Of a DNA stretch of 33,995 bases, positions 24,719-32,078 are shown piece after piece. Where the stretch lies: contig UNSK01000020.1 in the NCBI GenBank assembly GCA_900552525.1, positions 1 through 33,995 of the forward strand, given 5' to 3'. Under the pieces are notes generated by a model that was not told the origin of the DNA, did no database searches, and was given only the letters and a program-made list of their open reading frames with translations. Positions within the stretch are counted from its first letter, which is position 1. Each line of letters opens with the position of its first letter. The stretch is from Candidatus Gastranaerophilales bacterium (GTDB taxonomy: Bacteria > Cyanobacteriota > Vampirovibrionia > Gastranaerophilales > Gastranaerophilaceae). A program made the translations under genes and the position numbers.

Positions 24719-24757
24719 CGCGGGATGGAGCAGTTTTGTAGCTCGTCGGGCTCATAA
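24719..24757 (+). repeat. Left attachment site: truncated 5' half of tRNA-fMet
   Basis: These 39 bases equal the first 39 bases of the tRNA-fMet at 33950 except for two changes (TCTGG against TTTTG). The match stops inside the anticodon loop. The shared core, 24738-24757, recurs exactly at 33969-33988. The fragment cannot fold as a tRNA. It marks the left junction of the element, just beyond the integrase 3' end. Confidence 0.88.
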
Positions 24758-24824
24758 GACTCATTTTAGATTTACTTCCTTGCTTGATATAATCAGTGTT
24801 ATTGGTATTTATAAAATACTTATT
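24738..24824 (+). repeat. 87-base element-end repeat, left copy
   Basis: Contains the attachment core and the adjoining integrase-side arm (including TACTTCCTTGCTTGATATAA). It matches 33633-33718 almost base for base: one deleted G in the core and a few substitutions just after it. Confidence 0.88.
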
Positions 24825-24846
24825 TTTTGATGTAAATTGTAGGGAT

Positions 24847-24872
24847 GACCTACAATAATTATAGGTCTTTTT
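24847..24872 (+). terminator. Plus-strand terminator inside the left end
   Basis: GACCTA / TAGGTC stem with a nine-base AT loop is followed by TTTTT on the plus strand. It would stop transcription from the orphaned tRNA promoter before it enters the integrase gene antisense. A similar hairpin (CCTATAATAATTGTAGG) occurs at 33831-33847. Confidence 0.6.
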
Positions 24873-24893
24873 ATCCCCACAACTTATTATCAT

Positions 24894-26150
24894 TTATGCA
24901 CCCCAATCATCTTGTTGCGGTAACATTTCATCAGGAATTTCTTTTTCATTACTGCTGAATATTCGTTTGAAACGGTTGCTTTGAAGTTCTGCCAGTTCTT
25001 CTAAATGGTGCGGTAACACGTGAGTATATGTATCCAAAGTTATACCTATACAACTATGTCCGAGCCACTTTGAAACCTTTTTAATGTCGGCTTTTTCTTC
25101 AAATAATGTTGTAGCACACGAATGCCTAAATGAATGTATCTTGTGATGCTCAATTCCAGCTTCCGCTAAGCGTTTATTTACAAAGGCTCTAAAGGTAGTA
25201 TCGCAAATAAAATAACCGTCATCACGAGCAAACACAAGGTCTAAATCTCTACAATACTTCTGCCCGAGTTTCATTTTGTTTTCCGCCTGCAACTTTCTAA
25301 CATGGCGGAGTATTTGTTCAACTTCGGGAAACATAGGTATTGTTCGATTTGAAGATTTTGTTTTTGTAAAATCAATTATTTGCTTTTTATACTTGTATTT
25401 ATAGGTTTTGTCATTGTGTATAACTGGCTGCATTTGTTGGTCAATTCTAATTTCGTGTTTTTGAAAATTTATCTTTGACCATTGCAAACCCAATGTTTCG
25501 CCAAGTCTTGAACCGACACATAGAAAGAAAACTATAAGCATATCCCATTGAGTACCTTGTTCACAACAATACTTTATAAGTTTGTCGTAATCCTCTTGTG
25601 ATAGGATTTGTGTTTCCTTTTTTGTGCATTTCGGATATTTAGCTTTTCTATTAGGATTTTCTTTTATAAGTTCATTTTGATATGCACATTCAAACATTCT
25701 GTTTACAACTGCACGAATATTTTTAACGGTTTTCGGGTCAAGAGTTCCACCCCTACCGTTACTTTTCTTTAGGCAATCATTATAGAACTTAGTCAGTCTC
25801 AATCCTTTTATACTATTTAACGGTCGGTGACCTATGCCTGGAATGATATGTTTGTCTAAAATACTTCTATCGTCGTTAATAGTCGTAATTTTAACATGAC
25901 CTACAACATAGTTATCAAACCAGTAGTTTGCCCATTGTTCAACTGTTACGTTACCTGTAATATCCTCAGGGCATCTGCCTTCTAGCTCGGCTTTCCGCTT
26001 TTCAGCTTTTTCAAGGCATATTTCTTGTGTCTTACCGTAAACATATCCATATTTAGTTTTTCCGCATTCATCTTTATACGGAAATCTATAATCAAACCCA
26101 TTGCCATTTTTTGAAAAGCATCCTTCTCCGTTACGTCTTCTCTTAGCCAT
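24894..26150 (-). CDS. Tyrosine recombinase / site-specific integrase of the element
   Basis: Catalyses integration and, with accessory factors, excision at the tRNA-fMet site. The 418-aa chain has an N-terminal AP2-like arm-binding region (GNGFDYRFPYKDECGKTKY), a SAM-like core-binding domain (about 66-165) and the C-terminal catalytic domain. Active-site residues visible are R215 (GSRLGE), K264, H339 and R342 (HSFRH), H365 (WLGHS) and the nucleophile Y375 (DTYTHV). I chose the second ATG (26150) because GAGGAG lies seven bases upstream. The gene points at the left attachment site, 137 bases away. Its start overlaps the original end of the resolvase gene, so both were once coupled. Confidence 0.95.
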   Translation of the reverse strand: MAKRRRNGEGCFSKNGNGFDYRFPYKDECGKTKYGYVYGKTQEICLEKAEKRKAELEGRCPEDITGNVTVEQWANYWFDNYVVGHVKITTINDDRSILDKHIIPGIGHRPLNSIKGLRLTKFYNDCLKKSNGRGGTLDPKTVKNIRAVVNRMFECAYQNELIKENPNRKAKYPKCTKKETQILSQEDYDKLIKYCCEQGTQWDMLIVFFLCVGSRLGETLGLQWSKINFQKHEIRIDQQMQPVIHNDKTYKYKYKKQIIDFTKTKSSNRTIPMFPEVEQILRHVRKLQAENKMKLGQKYCRDLDLVFARDDGYFICDTTFRAFVNKRLAEAGIEHHKIHSFRHSCATTLFEEKADIKKVSKWLGHSCIGITLDTYTHVLPHHLEELAELQSNRFKRIFSSNEKEIPDEMLPQQDDWGA

Positions 26151-26729
26151 TAGCATTCTCCTCTCTTACGAACTTGTAGAATGCGTATTCGCTAATATTC
26201 AACTCGCGGAAGCAACATTTGATTTAATTTCACGATTAAGCCATTTCTTGTAAACCTCGCTAAAATTGACAGGTTTCGGCACTTGCTTTCGCCCTTTGTA
26301 CTTGCCCTGTTTTTTAGCAACCGCAATACCGTCGCGTTGGCGTTCCAAAAGATTAGCACGTTCAAACTCGTAAATCGCGGCAAGAAATGTAATCATCAGT
26401 TTGCCGAAATTGCTTGAGGTATCAATGTTTTCCTTAATACTAAATAAGCCTACACCTTTGTTATTAAGATATTCGACGATATCTAATAAATCTTTGGTGT
26501 TTCTAGCAAGACGTGATAAGTCTTTTACATAAACGGTGTCGCCGTCTCTAACATAATCTAACATCATTTGTAGCTGTGGACGTTCGGTATTCTTTCCGCT
26601 AAGCTTTTCTTCAAAAACTTTGTCCATACCCACATTTCCCAGCAGTGATTTTTGACTTTCAGTGTTCTGTTCAATGGAGCTAACCCTGATGTACCCGACT
26701 TTTTGACCTTTGGTCGTCATTCTGTTCAT
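26143..26729 (-). pseudogene. Serine recombinase (resolvase/invertase) with C-terminal frameshift
   Basis: The N-terminal catalytic domain is complete: YIRVSSIEQN with nucleophile S17, LSGKNTERPQL, VYVKDLSRLARN, and the E-helix ending GKYKGRKQ. The frame then reads REIKSNVASAS and stops at 26199. Continuing in the neighbouring frame from the same point gives ELNISEYAFYKFVREENANG, which completes a normal Hin-like helix-turn-helix and ends at 26143, overlapping the integrase start. One lost base near GCGAGTTG (about 26205) explains this. The product as it stands lacks its recognition helix. The start at 26729 has AAAAGGAG further upstream. It may be inactive, or be a rare programmed frameshift. 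Confidence 0.85.
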
Positions 26730-26858
26730 AGTAAAAAATCTCCTTTTACTTACTTGTAGGATGACGAGTGTTTGAAGTAAAGGCTTCATCACTGAAATGA
26801 CTGAAAAATCAAAATCTAAGTCTATTCAGGGAGTTTTAAATACCAAATTATCGCCTGT

Positions 26859-26874
26859 TTAGAGTGTACTCTAA
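26859..26874. promoter_or_regulatory. Palindrome TTAGAGT-GT-ACTCTAA
   Basis: Seven-base perfect inverted arms around a central GT, about 130 bases upstream of the resolvase start. A candidate recombinase subsite or repressor operator. Confidence 0.45.
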
Positions 26875-26885
26875 CAAGTGATAAA

Positions 26886-26907
26886 ACTTAATCAAGTTTG
26901 ATTAAGT
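26886..26907. promoter_or_regulatory. Palindrome ACTTAATCAA-GT-TTGATTAAGT
   Basis: Ten-base perfect arms around a central GT, 11 bases from the previous palindrome and with the same central dinucleotide. Serine resolvases bind paired inverted subsites and cut at a central two-base overlap, so these two may form part of a res-like site. An operator is the alternative. Confidence 0.45.
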
Positions 26908-27011
26908 ACTTCTTATTTATAACCCACAAGATAAAATGTAAATTATATTCAAATGCTAGTTAAACTAGTCCTCAAAAGTTTATTATCTGGATAAGTTACC
27001 GATGTTTTTCG

Positions 27012-27173
27012 TCATCCAACTACTACTAACATCTGAACCCTTGTTTTAATAACCATGGCATCTGGTTCCACTGCCGGGGCGTTTATCCACTCGCTAACGT
27101 CGAAAAGCTTCTTATAATTTACTCCTCTATAATACCAAATTTTTGAGCGTTTGTCAAAAATAATACCCCACAA
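27012..27173 (-). pseudogene. Small frame or gene remnant without ATG
   Basis: The minus-strand frame is open from 27197 to a TGA at 27012-27014 and reads like real protein: FDKRSKIWYYRG, then KKLFDVSEWINAPAVEPDAM, then VIKTRVQMLVVVG. It is less AT-rich than its surroundings. The only usable start is a TTG at 27173, with no good ribosome site, giving 53 aa. It may be the 3' remnant of a longer gene or a small gene with a weak start. Not assigned to a family. Confidence 0.45.
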
Positions 27174-27495
27174 AGCCTTGTTATAACTGAATTTATGTTA
27201 TACAATAAATTTTTACATAATCCTAAAACTTGTTCTAAATCAGCATTTCAGAGAAAAATGATTATGAGGAAATATTAAATGTTTTACAAAATTTTTGCCT
27301 GTCCCTCATCAATCTCCATCTTAATCTCTACCTAAAATTTCGGCTTGATGCTAGTCTAAACTTTGTCATGACAATAAGGTCAATGTAATCATCAGAGTAT
27401 CTGTATATTTTATTACTTCTTATACTTCTGTATATAGGATATTTATAATAAACTTGTTCTCTTTTTTTGTTTTTCTTTTCCCCGCCGGCACTAAA

Positions 27496-28005
27496 TTATT
27501 TATTATTTAATTTGTTATAAGTTTGTTTTAGTATATCCAATAACAAAGGATGTTCTTTATAAGAGTATTTTTCTAATGCAGGAATTGTTATTCCATTTTT
27601 AAATTTTATTAGAACTGTAAAATCTTTTAAATCTTCATGCGAAAATTCTGTTTTTCCCTTAGCTATAAAATCTGTTACAAAATTCTTTGCTAACGTTTTA
27701 ATCTTATCTAGTGCCTGTTGTTCTATTTCGTATTTTGTTGGATATCTTTCTGCTTTAGTATGCGATACTCCATTTCTCCAATGTTTTATCATTTTTCTAG
27801 TTTTTTGTTCTTCTGGTGTTTCGTTTTTTGATTGCAGATATTCTAATAAATAATCCAATAGTAGGTCTATTATATGATAGCCTATTACAATTACAAGATA
27901 AGTAATAAGAATAATACCTAAAGCAGCACCAAAAATGAAATATAAAAAGGCTACTAATAAAAAACTTCCAAATATTGCACTTGGTGATATTATAAATACT
28001 GGCAT
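27496..28005 (-). CDS. Membrane-anchored hypothetical protein
   Basis: Not recognised. The ATG at 28005 has GAGGG at ideal spacing; a GTG 12 bases earlier would overlap the previous stop. Residues 1-60 form two long hydrophobic helices (PSAIFGSFLLVAFLYFIFGA and ILITYLVIVIGYHIIDLL). A charged cytoplasmic part of about 105 residues follows, with YLQSKNETPEEQKTRKMIKH and a predicted strand VLIKFKNGITIPALE. It is last in a four-gene minus-strand unit, directly after the secreted protein gene. A membrane effector or anchor is possible in a defence context, but no toxin motif is visible. Confidence 0.65.
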   Translation of the reverse strand: MPVFIISPSAIFGSFLLVAFLYFIFGAALGIILITYLVIVIGYHIIDLLLDYLLEYLQSKNETPEEQKTRKMIKHWRNGVSHTKAERYPTKYEIEQQALDKIKTLAKNFVTDFIAKGKTEFSHEDLKDFTVLIKFKNGITIPALEKYSYKEHPLLLDILKQTYNKLNNK

Positions 28006-28016
28006 TATTTCCCTCA

Positions 28017-28580
28017 CTATGGATACATTCTTTTATATCTTATAAAGTTTTCATAATCTTCTTCAAAATCTTTAGCTCTAAAATAGTCTTCTTTTTCTTG
28101 TTTTGTCATGTCTTTTGTCAAATCTACCGTTTCCGTACAATATGACCTATCATTAACAACATCGTATTCATATTTTCCATTACAATTTTTAGATTGATAA
28201 TAGCTTTTGGCAATAGCAAGTTCTTTTGCATCTTTTACTATACTTTCTGGTGAATTATGCCATAAAGCGTATTCGCCATATTTTTCAAAAGCAAGTGTAT
28301 CTAAATTTATCCAATCCTCTGTTGGAAATTTTAAAGTGTTTTTAAGCTGTTGACGCTTCATACACACTACATCTTTGCAAACAGAACATCTCAATTCTCT
28401 GTTATATTGATTACCAATTTTTCTATAAACGACAGTACAGTTAATCTGTTCTGTTTTAGTTTTTGTATTAAGAAAATATGTATTACCGTATTTAGAAATT
28501 TCGGTTTTAATATTTTCATCCGCTAAAACAACCAATGATGATATTACAATAATACTTGATGTAAGTAACAATTTTTTCAT
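28017..28580 (-). CDS. Secreted Cys-containing hypothetical protein
   Basis: Not recognised. Residues 1-20 (MKKLLLTSSIIVISSLVVLA) are a signal peptide. The mature part has Cys in pairs and singly (NCTVVYRK, CSVCKDVVC, NCNGKY, SYCTE), suggesting disulfides outside the cytoplasm. The C-terminal end is highly charged (LTKDMTKQEKEDYFRAKDFEEDYENF) and helical. GGAG precedes the ATG. Its stop touches the next gene, so co-translation is likely. It echoes the secreted genes in the region at 1049-2613 in general style, but I see no clear homology. Confidence 0.65.
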   Translation of the reverse strand: MKKLLLTSSIIVISSLVVLADENIKTEISKYGNTYFLNTKTKTEQINCTVVYRKIGNQYNRELRCSVCKDVVCMKRQQLKNTLKFPTEDWINLDTLAFEKYGEYALWHNSPESIVKDAKELAIAKSYYQSKNCNGKYEYDVVNDRSYCTETVDLTKDMTKQEKEDYFRAKDFEEDYENFIRYKRMYP

Positions 28581-28636
28581 ATTTACTCCAATATTTTTTG
28601 TTTACAATAACATAGCGAGAAATGATTACAAGATAT

Positions 28637-28915
28637 TTAAAATTTTTTTCTTGGGTTATGCTCTATTTCGCCTTTATATACGTAATCTTTGCCAACAAAT
28701 TTATATTTATTTCGACCTAAATATATAAAATAATGTGGTTGGTTATCATAATTTATACCGTTATTTTTGCGATTATAACAATAATCAGACGGGATATAGC
28801 TACTATTAGGACGGTTATATTGTTTACTTAATTCTTTTTTTAACCATGTTGCAGTAAACTCATAATCCATTGGTAAGTTTTTTATAAATTCTTCTATTTC
28901 CTTAATAATAGTCAT
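28637..28915 (-). CDS. Small hypothetical protein coupled to the glycosylase
   Basis: Not recognised by function. It has 92 aa. The first 40 residues look like a winged-helix-like module (IIKEIEEFIKNLP...FTATWLKKEL). The centre carries the distinctive YIPSDYCYNRKNNGI, and the end is strand-rich (YFIYLGRNKYKFVGKDYVYKGEI). The ATG overlaps the glycosylase stop as ATGA, with AAGAGGAATAA as ribosome site, so the two proteins are made in fixed ratio. It may be a DNA-binding or specificity partner of the glycosylase. This pairing is the main clue to its role. Confidence 0.7.
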   Translation of the reverse strand: MTIIKEIEEFIKNLPMDYEFTATWLKKELSKQYNRPNSSYIPSDYCYNRKNNGINYDNQPHYFIYLGRNKYKFVGKDYVYKGEIEHNPRKKF

Positions 28916-29685
28916 TTATTCCTCTTACAATATTTTTTAATTACACATTTTTCACATTTAGGTGTGGCGGTGCAAATTTCACCATAACCCTTTGAGCAAT
29001 AATTCCACAATAAGTAATCCATTTTTGCTTGGCTTATTCCGATTTGTTTTGATAGCTTTTGAAATTCATCTATAATTTTGTAATCAGATTTCGCGGTTAC
29101 TAAATTTAATCTGTCCGCTGATGCAATTCTTTTAATATGCACATCCGGTTTAATAATATCTATCCCAACATTTCTAACATATTCGCACGCAATCGGAACA
29201 CCCATATACTTAATTTTATAGGTACTATTACTATCAGCAAGTAATTTGATAATGTTAGACGGCGTACTGTGCGTTATAAATTTTTCCAAACTTCCGAAAT
29301 CTTGCTCAATTCGTTCAAAAGTTTCAATATTGGCTTTTAATGACCGCATTTGGTTTTTAGTCGTATATGGGTTATGACATTTTATATCAGTAATCTTATT
29401 GATTAAATCTTCCGCCGATTTTTCTTTTAATTGTTGGCGGTCAAAGTTACAAAAAATTTCATCAAGTTTTGATTGGTTGTCCTTAATCTTCTTCCACGAT
29501 ACCAAGGCACTAAGTTGAGCATATACTAAACCGCGTAAATGTTCCTCAAAGCTAAAATTTTTGCCATTTTTCCTTTGCTCTACCGCCTCTAAAATAGTCA
29601 AGTCAATTTCTTGTACCCTGTCTGTTAGGTATTCCTCAAGAATATTAAACATTTTATTGTAATCTTGTGCTAAAAATTTCGTCAT
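28912..29685 (-). CDS. HhH-GPD / endonuclease III-like DNA glycosylase with [4Fe-4S] cluster
   Basis: 257 aa. The helix-hairpin-helix region KYMGVPIACEYVRNVG (159-174) is followed by KPDVHIKR, giving the catalytic Asp (D181) of the superfamily. The C-terminal C238-x5-C244-x2-C247-x5-C253 matches the EndoIII cluster loop. The Lys that makes EndoIII a bifunctional lyase lies in the hairpin (GVGxKTA) and is absent here, so a monofunctional glycosylase or a non-enzymatic base sensor is more likely. An N-terminal extension of about 90 residues is helical. It is first in a four-gene unit, divergent from the XRE gene. In a defence-bearing element it could act on modified phage bases. That role is inferred. 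Confidence 0.8.
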   Translation of the reverse strand: MTKFLAQDYNKMFNILEEYLTDRVQEIDLTILEAVEQRKNGKNFSFEEHLRGLVYAQLSALVSWKKIKDNQSKLDEIFCNFDRQQLKEKSAEDLINKITDIKCHNPYTTKNQMRSLKANIETFERIEQDFGSLEKFITHSTPSNIIKLLADSNSTYKIKYMGVPIACEYVRNVGIDIIKPDVHIKRIASADRLNLVTAKSDYKIIDEFQKLSKQIGISQAKMDYLLWNYCSKGYGEICTATPKCEKCVIKKYCKRNK

Positions 29686-29860
29686 ATAATTACCTCTAAT
29701 AATACTTTTTAAGATTAGGTATTATCTATATGGTAATCATATCACAAAAACTTAAATATGGGTATTGTAAATTTCTAAAATAAATAAAACTTATAAATCG
29801 TAGGGTTATTTAGTTATTATTTGTACGGTAATTTTGAATAAATAATAAGGAATAATAACT

Positions 29861-30190
29861 ATGTTTCTTTATGATGACAAAGAATTTTTAGGAAAGAAAA
29901 TTAAACAATTACGGGTAAATGCTAAATTATCGCAGGCAGAATTATCTGAAAAGATTGGTATGACTGAAAAGAATTTAAGCAATATTGAAAGAGGATTACA
30001 AGTTCCTGCTTTGAATAGCTTTTTGAAAATGCTTGATGTATTAAATATTTCTTTATCAGAGTTCGGAGTATCAACTAACGAAACTGAAAACAAAAGCAGA
30101 GATGAGCTAATAAAGGAAATTTATTTAGCAAACCCTAATGAAATTGAGGCATATCTAAAAATAATAAAAACCATTAAAGAAATAAAATAA
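29861..30190 (+). CDS. XRE-family HTH regulator of the element
   Basis: 109 aa. The helix-turn-helix (residues ~11-66) reads IKQLRVNAKLSQAELSEKIG, then MTEKNLSNIERG, then VPALNSFLKMLDVLNISL. The C-terminal tail (LIKEIYLANPNEIEAYLKII and KTIKEIK) is helical and probably dimerises. AAGGAATAATAACT precedes the ATG. It lies between the divergent glycosylase unit and the codirectional SPARSA operon, so it is placed to control either. Its organisation matches the regulator at 1-323, whose protein also ends in a short IK-rich helix. Confidence 0.88.
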   Translation: MFLYDDKEFLGKKIKQLRVNAKLSQAELSEKIGMTEKNLSNIERGLQVPALNSFLKMLDVLNISLSEFGVSTNETENKSRDELIKEIYLANPNEIEAYLKIIKTIKEIK

Positions 30191-30307
30191 GGTTTTATAC
30201 CTCACAGCCTATAAACATTTCATCATTCGCCGAGAAATTCCGTTGCATTTAATTTTTACTATATTTGTAGAAGTTTTGTTAAGAAATAAAAATTATAAGC
30301 TTTTTCA

Positions 30308-30316
30308 TGATATAAT
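30308..30316 (+). promoter_or_regulatory. Extended -10 promoter of the SPARSA operon
   Basis: TGA followed by a consensus TATAAT (30311-30316) forms an extended -10 element 23 bases before the SIR2-APAZ start. No good -35 is visible, as is common with extended -10 promoters. Confidence 0.6.
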
Positions 30317-30338
30317 AAACTGAATAAAGGGATATCCT

Positions 30339-32078
30339 ATGGATTATAAAGAGTTTCTTAATCTATATAAAAACAAATATCAATTTTTTATGTGGTTTTT
30401 AGGTGCTGGTGTTTCAGTTTCTGCTGGAATTCCATCTGCATCAAATCTTATTATGCAATTTAAAATAAATATATTTTGTAAGAATACAGGTGCGAATCCA
30501 AAACTTTTTCATGATTTATCTAATTCAACTACACGACAAATATTGGAAGATTATTTTGTATCAAATAATATTCTACCTATTGAAGTAAGTAATGATTATG
30601 CTTATTATTTTGAAAAAGCTTATCCAACTGAAGAATTGAGAAGACAAGTTATTGAAAATGCTGTAAAAGGTCGACAGCCATCATTTGGACAAAGAGTTAT
30701 AGCATCATTAATGAAATTAAATGCCTGTAGAATTATTTGGACAACAAACTTTGATAAACTTATAGAAAATGCTGCATATAAGTTATATAACTCAAATGAT
30801 GAATTAGTTGTCTCAACTTTAGATAGTAATGATTTAGCTAGAGATGCTGTGAATAATGAAAAATGGCCATTATTAATAAAATTGCATGGAGATTTTCAAT
30901 CTAATAAAATAAAAAATACAGACAGTGAATTAGAAAAGCAAGATATTAAATATAGAAAATTGTTAATAGAACAATCTCAAAAATATGGTATGATTGTTTC
31001 TGGCTATAGTGGTCGTGATGATTCAATAATGGAAACTTTTAACGATGCAATAGATAATAATGATGCTTTTCCGCATGGATTGTTTTGGTTGTTAAGAATT
31101 GGGGAAAAGCCTTGTAAAAAACTATCCGATTTAATTAATAAAGCTAAAAGTAAAAATATAAATGCTCACATAATTGAGATACAAAATTTTGATGAAACAA
31201 TGGCTGATATAATAAATCAATTTGATAATATTCCTGATAAAATAAAAGAATATCTAAATGAGAAAATGCCTAAAGCTACATTTCCACCCTTACCTACTAA
31301 AGGTAAAGGTTTTCCGATTATAAGGCTAAATGCATTACCTATTCTTGATTACCCTATAAATTGTAAACTAATAGATTGCGAAATTGGTGGTTATAAGGAA
31401 ATTCAACAAGCAATTCAGGCTGCAAATACAAATATTGTTGCTATTCGTAAAAAAATTGGAGTATTAGCTTTTGGACAATTAGGTGAAATAAACAAGACAT
31501 TTAATTCATATAATATAAAAAGTATAAAAGATTATGAAATAAACAATGAAAAATTACAGGAAGGACAACAGGAATTAAATCTCTTGTATCAACTATTAGT
31601 CAAATGTTTTGAGAATAGTCTGCCAGTGAAGAGTAAATATAAATGTCATAACTATTATTTAGTGATTGATAAGAGAAAAATTAAACCTCAAATTTTTTCG
31701 CAATGGAAAATGGGACAATATGAATTTAAAGAATATTATTATGGAAATATTCCAAAATTAAATGTGCCTTGGGCTCAGGCTATAAAATTAAAGCTTGAAT
31801 ATAGATATAATACCTTATGGTTAATAATAGAACCCAAAATATGGATAGAGGATGAAACCTTTGATTCAAATACATTAAATGCAATCAAGGTTTTTGTAAA
31901 TTCAAAGCTTTCTAATAGATTTAACATCCCTAGTAATCAAATTTTAGATAGTTGGATAGATTTATTGATTGGTAAAAATCAAAATAAACATTTATGTTTA
32001 TTCTCAGGAAGTAAATCTGAAATTATTCCAAGTTTTACAGTCAGTGGTATTACAGCATACAGCGGGAGGAATGCATAA
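30339..32078 (+). CDS. SIR2-APAZ effector subunit of a SPARSA short-Argonaute system
   Basis: The N-terminal SIR2 domain (about 1-290) has GAGVSVSAGIP (22-32), TTNFDKLIE with N137 and D139, KLHGD with the catalytic His H183, and SGYSGRDDS (221-229). The C-terminal half (about 300-579) has the position and size of the APAZ domain that binds the short Argonaute. In known SPARSA systems, guide-directed recognition of invader DNA switches on SIR2, which degrades NAD+ and stops growth. The 579-aa length matches such proteins. AAAGGGA precedes the ATG. The stop overlaps the Argonaute start by one base (TAATG). All NADase motifs look intact, so the system is probably active. Confidence 0.92.
   Translation: MDYKEFLNLYKNKYQFFMWFLGAGVSVSAGIPSASNLIMQFKINIFCKNTGANPKLFHDLSNSTTRQILEDYFVSNNILPIEVSNDYAYYFEKAYPTEELRRQVIENAVKGRQPSFGQRVIASLMKLNACRIIWTTNFDKLIENAAYKLYNSNDELVVSTLDSNDLARDAVNNEKWPLLIKLHGDFQSNKIKNTDSELEKQDIKYRKLLIEQSQKYGMIVSGYSGRDDSIMETFNDAIDNNDAFPHGLFWLLRIGEKPCKKLSDLINKAKSKNINAHIIEIQNFDETMADIINQFDNIPDKIKEYLNEKMPKATFPPLPTKGKGFPIIRLNALPILDYPINCKLIDCEIGGYKEIQQAIQAANTNIVAIRKKIGVLAFGQLGEINKTFNSYNIKSIKDYEINNEKLQEGQQELNLLYQLLVKCFENSLPVKSKYKCHNYYLVIDKRKIKPQIFSQWKMGQYEFKEYYYGNIPKLNVPWAQAIKLKLEYRYNTLWLIIEPKIWIEDETFDSNTLNAIKVFVNSKLSNRFNIPSNQILDSWIDLLIGKNQNKHLCLFSGSKSEIIPSFTVSGITAYSGRNA

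Larger units (their letters stand above)
26730..27495. other. Mostly non-coding 770-base stretch in the element
   Basis: Holds the upstream region of the resolvase, two perfect palindromes at 26859-26907, a shorter palindrome CTAGTTAAACTAG (26956-26968), one start-less small frame (27012-27173) and a direct repeat TCTGTATA near 27399 and 27426. The rest is AT-rich with no supported gene. Confidence 0.5.

Noticed and set aside
24663..24893. 76-codon minus-strand ORF between integrase and left end
   Set aside because: It runs through the tRNA fragment, the repeat and the hairpin, with no ribosome site or family likeness.
26192..26383. 63-codon minus-strand ORF inside the resolvase
   Set aside because: It is an out-of-frame shadow of the recombinase. 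Only its last codons coincide with the frameshifted HTH region.
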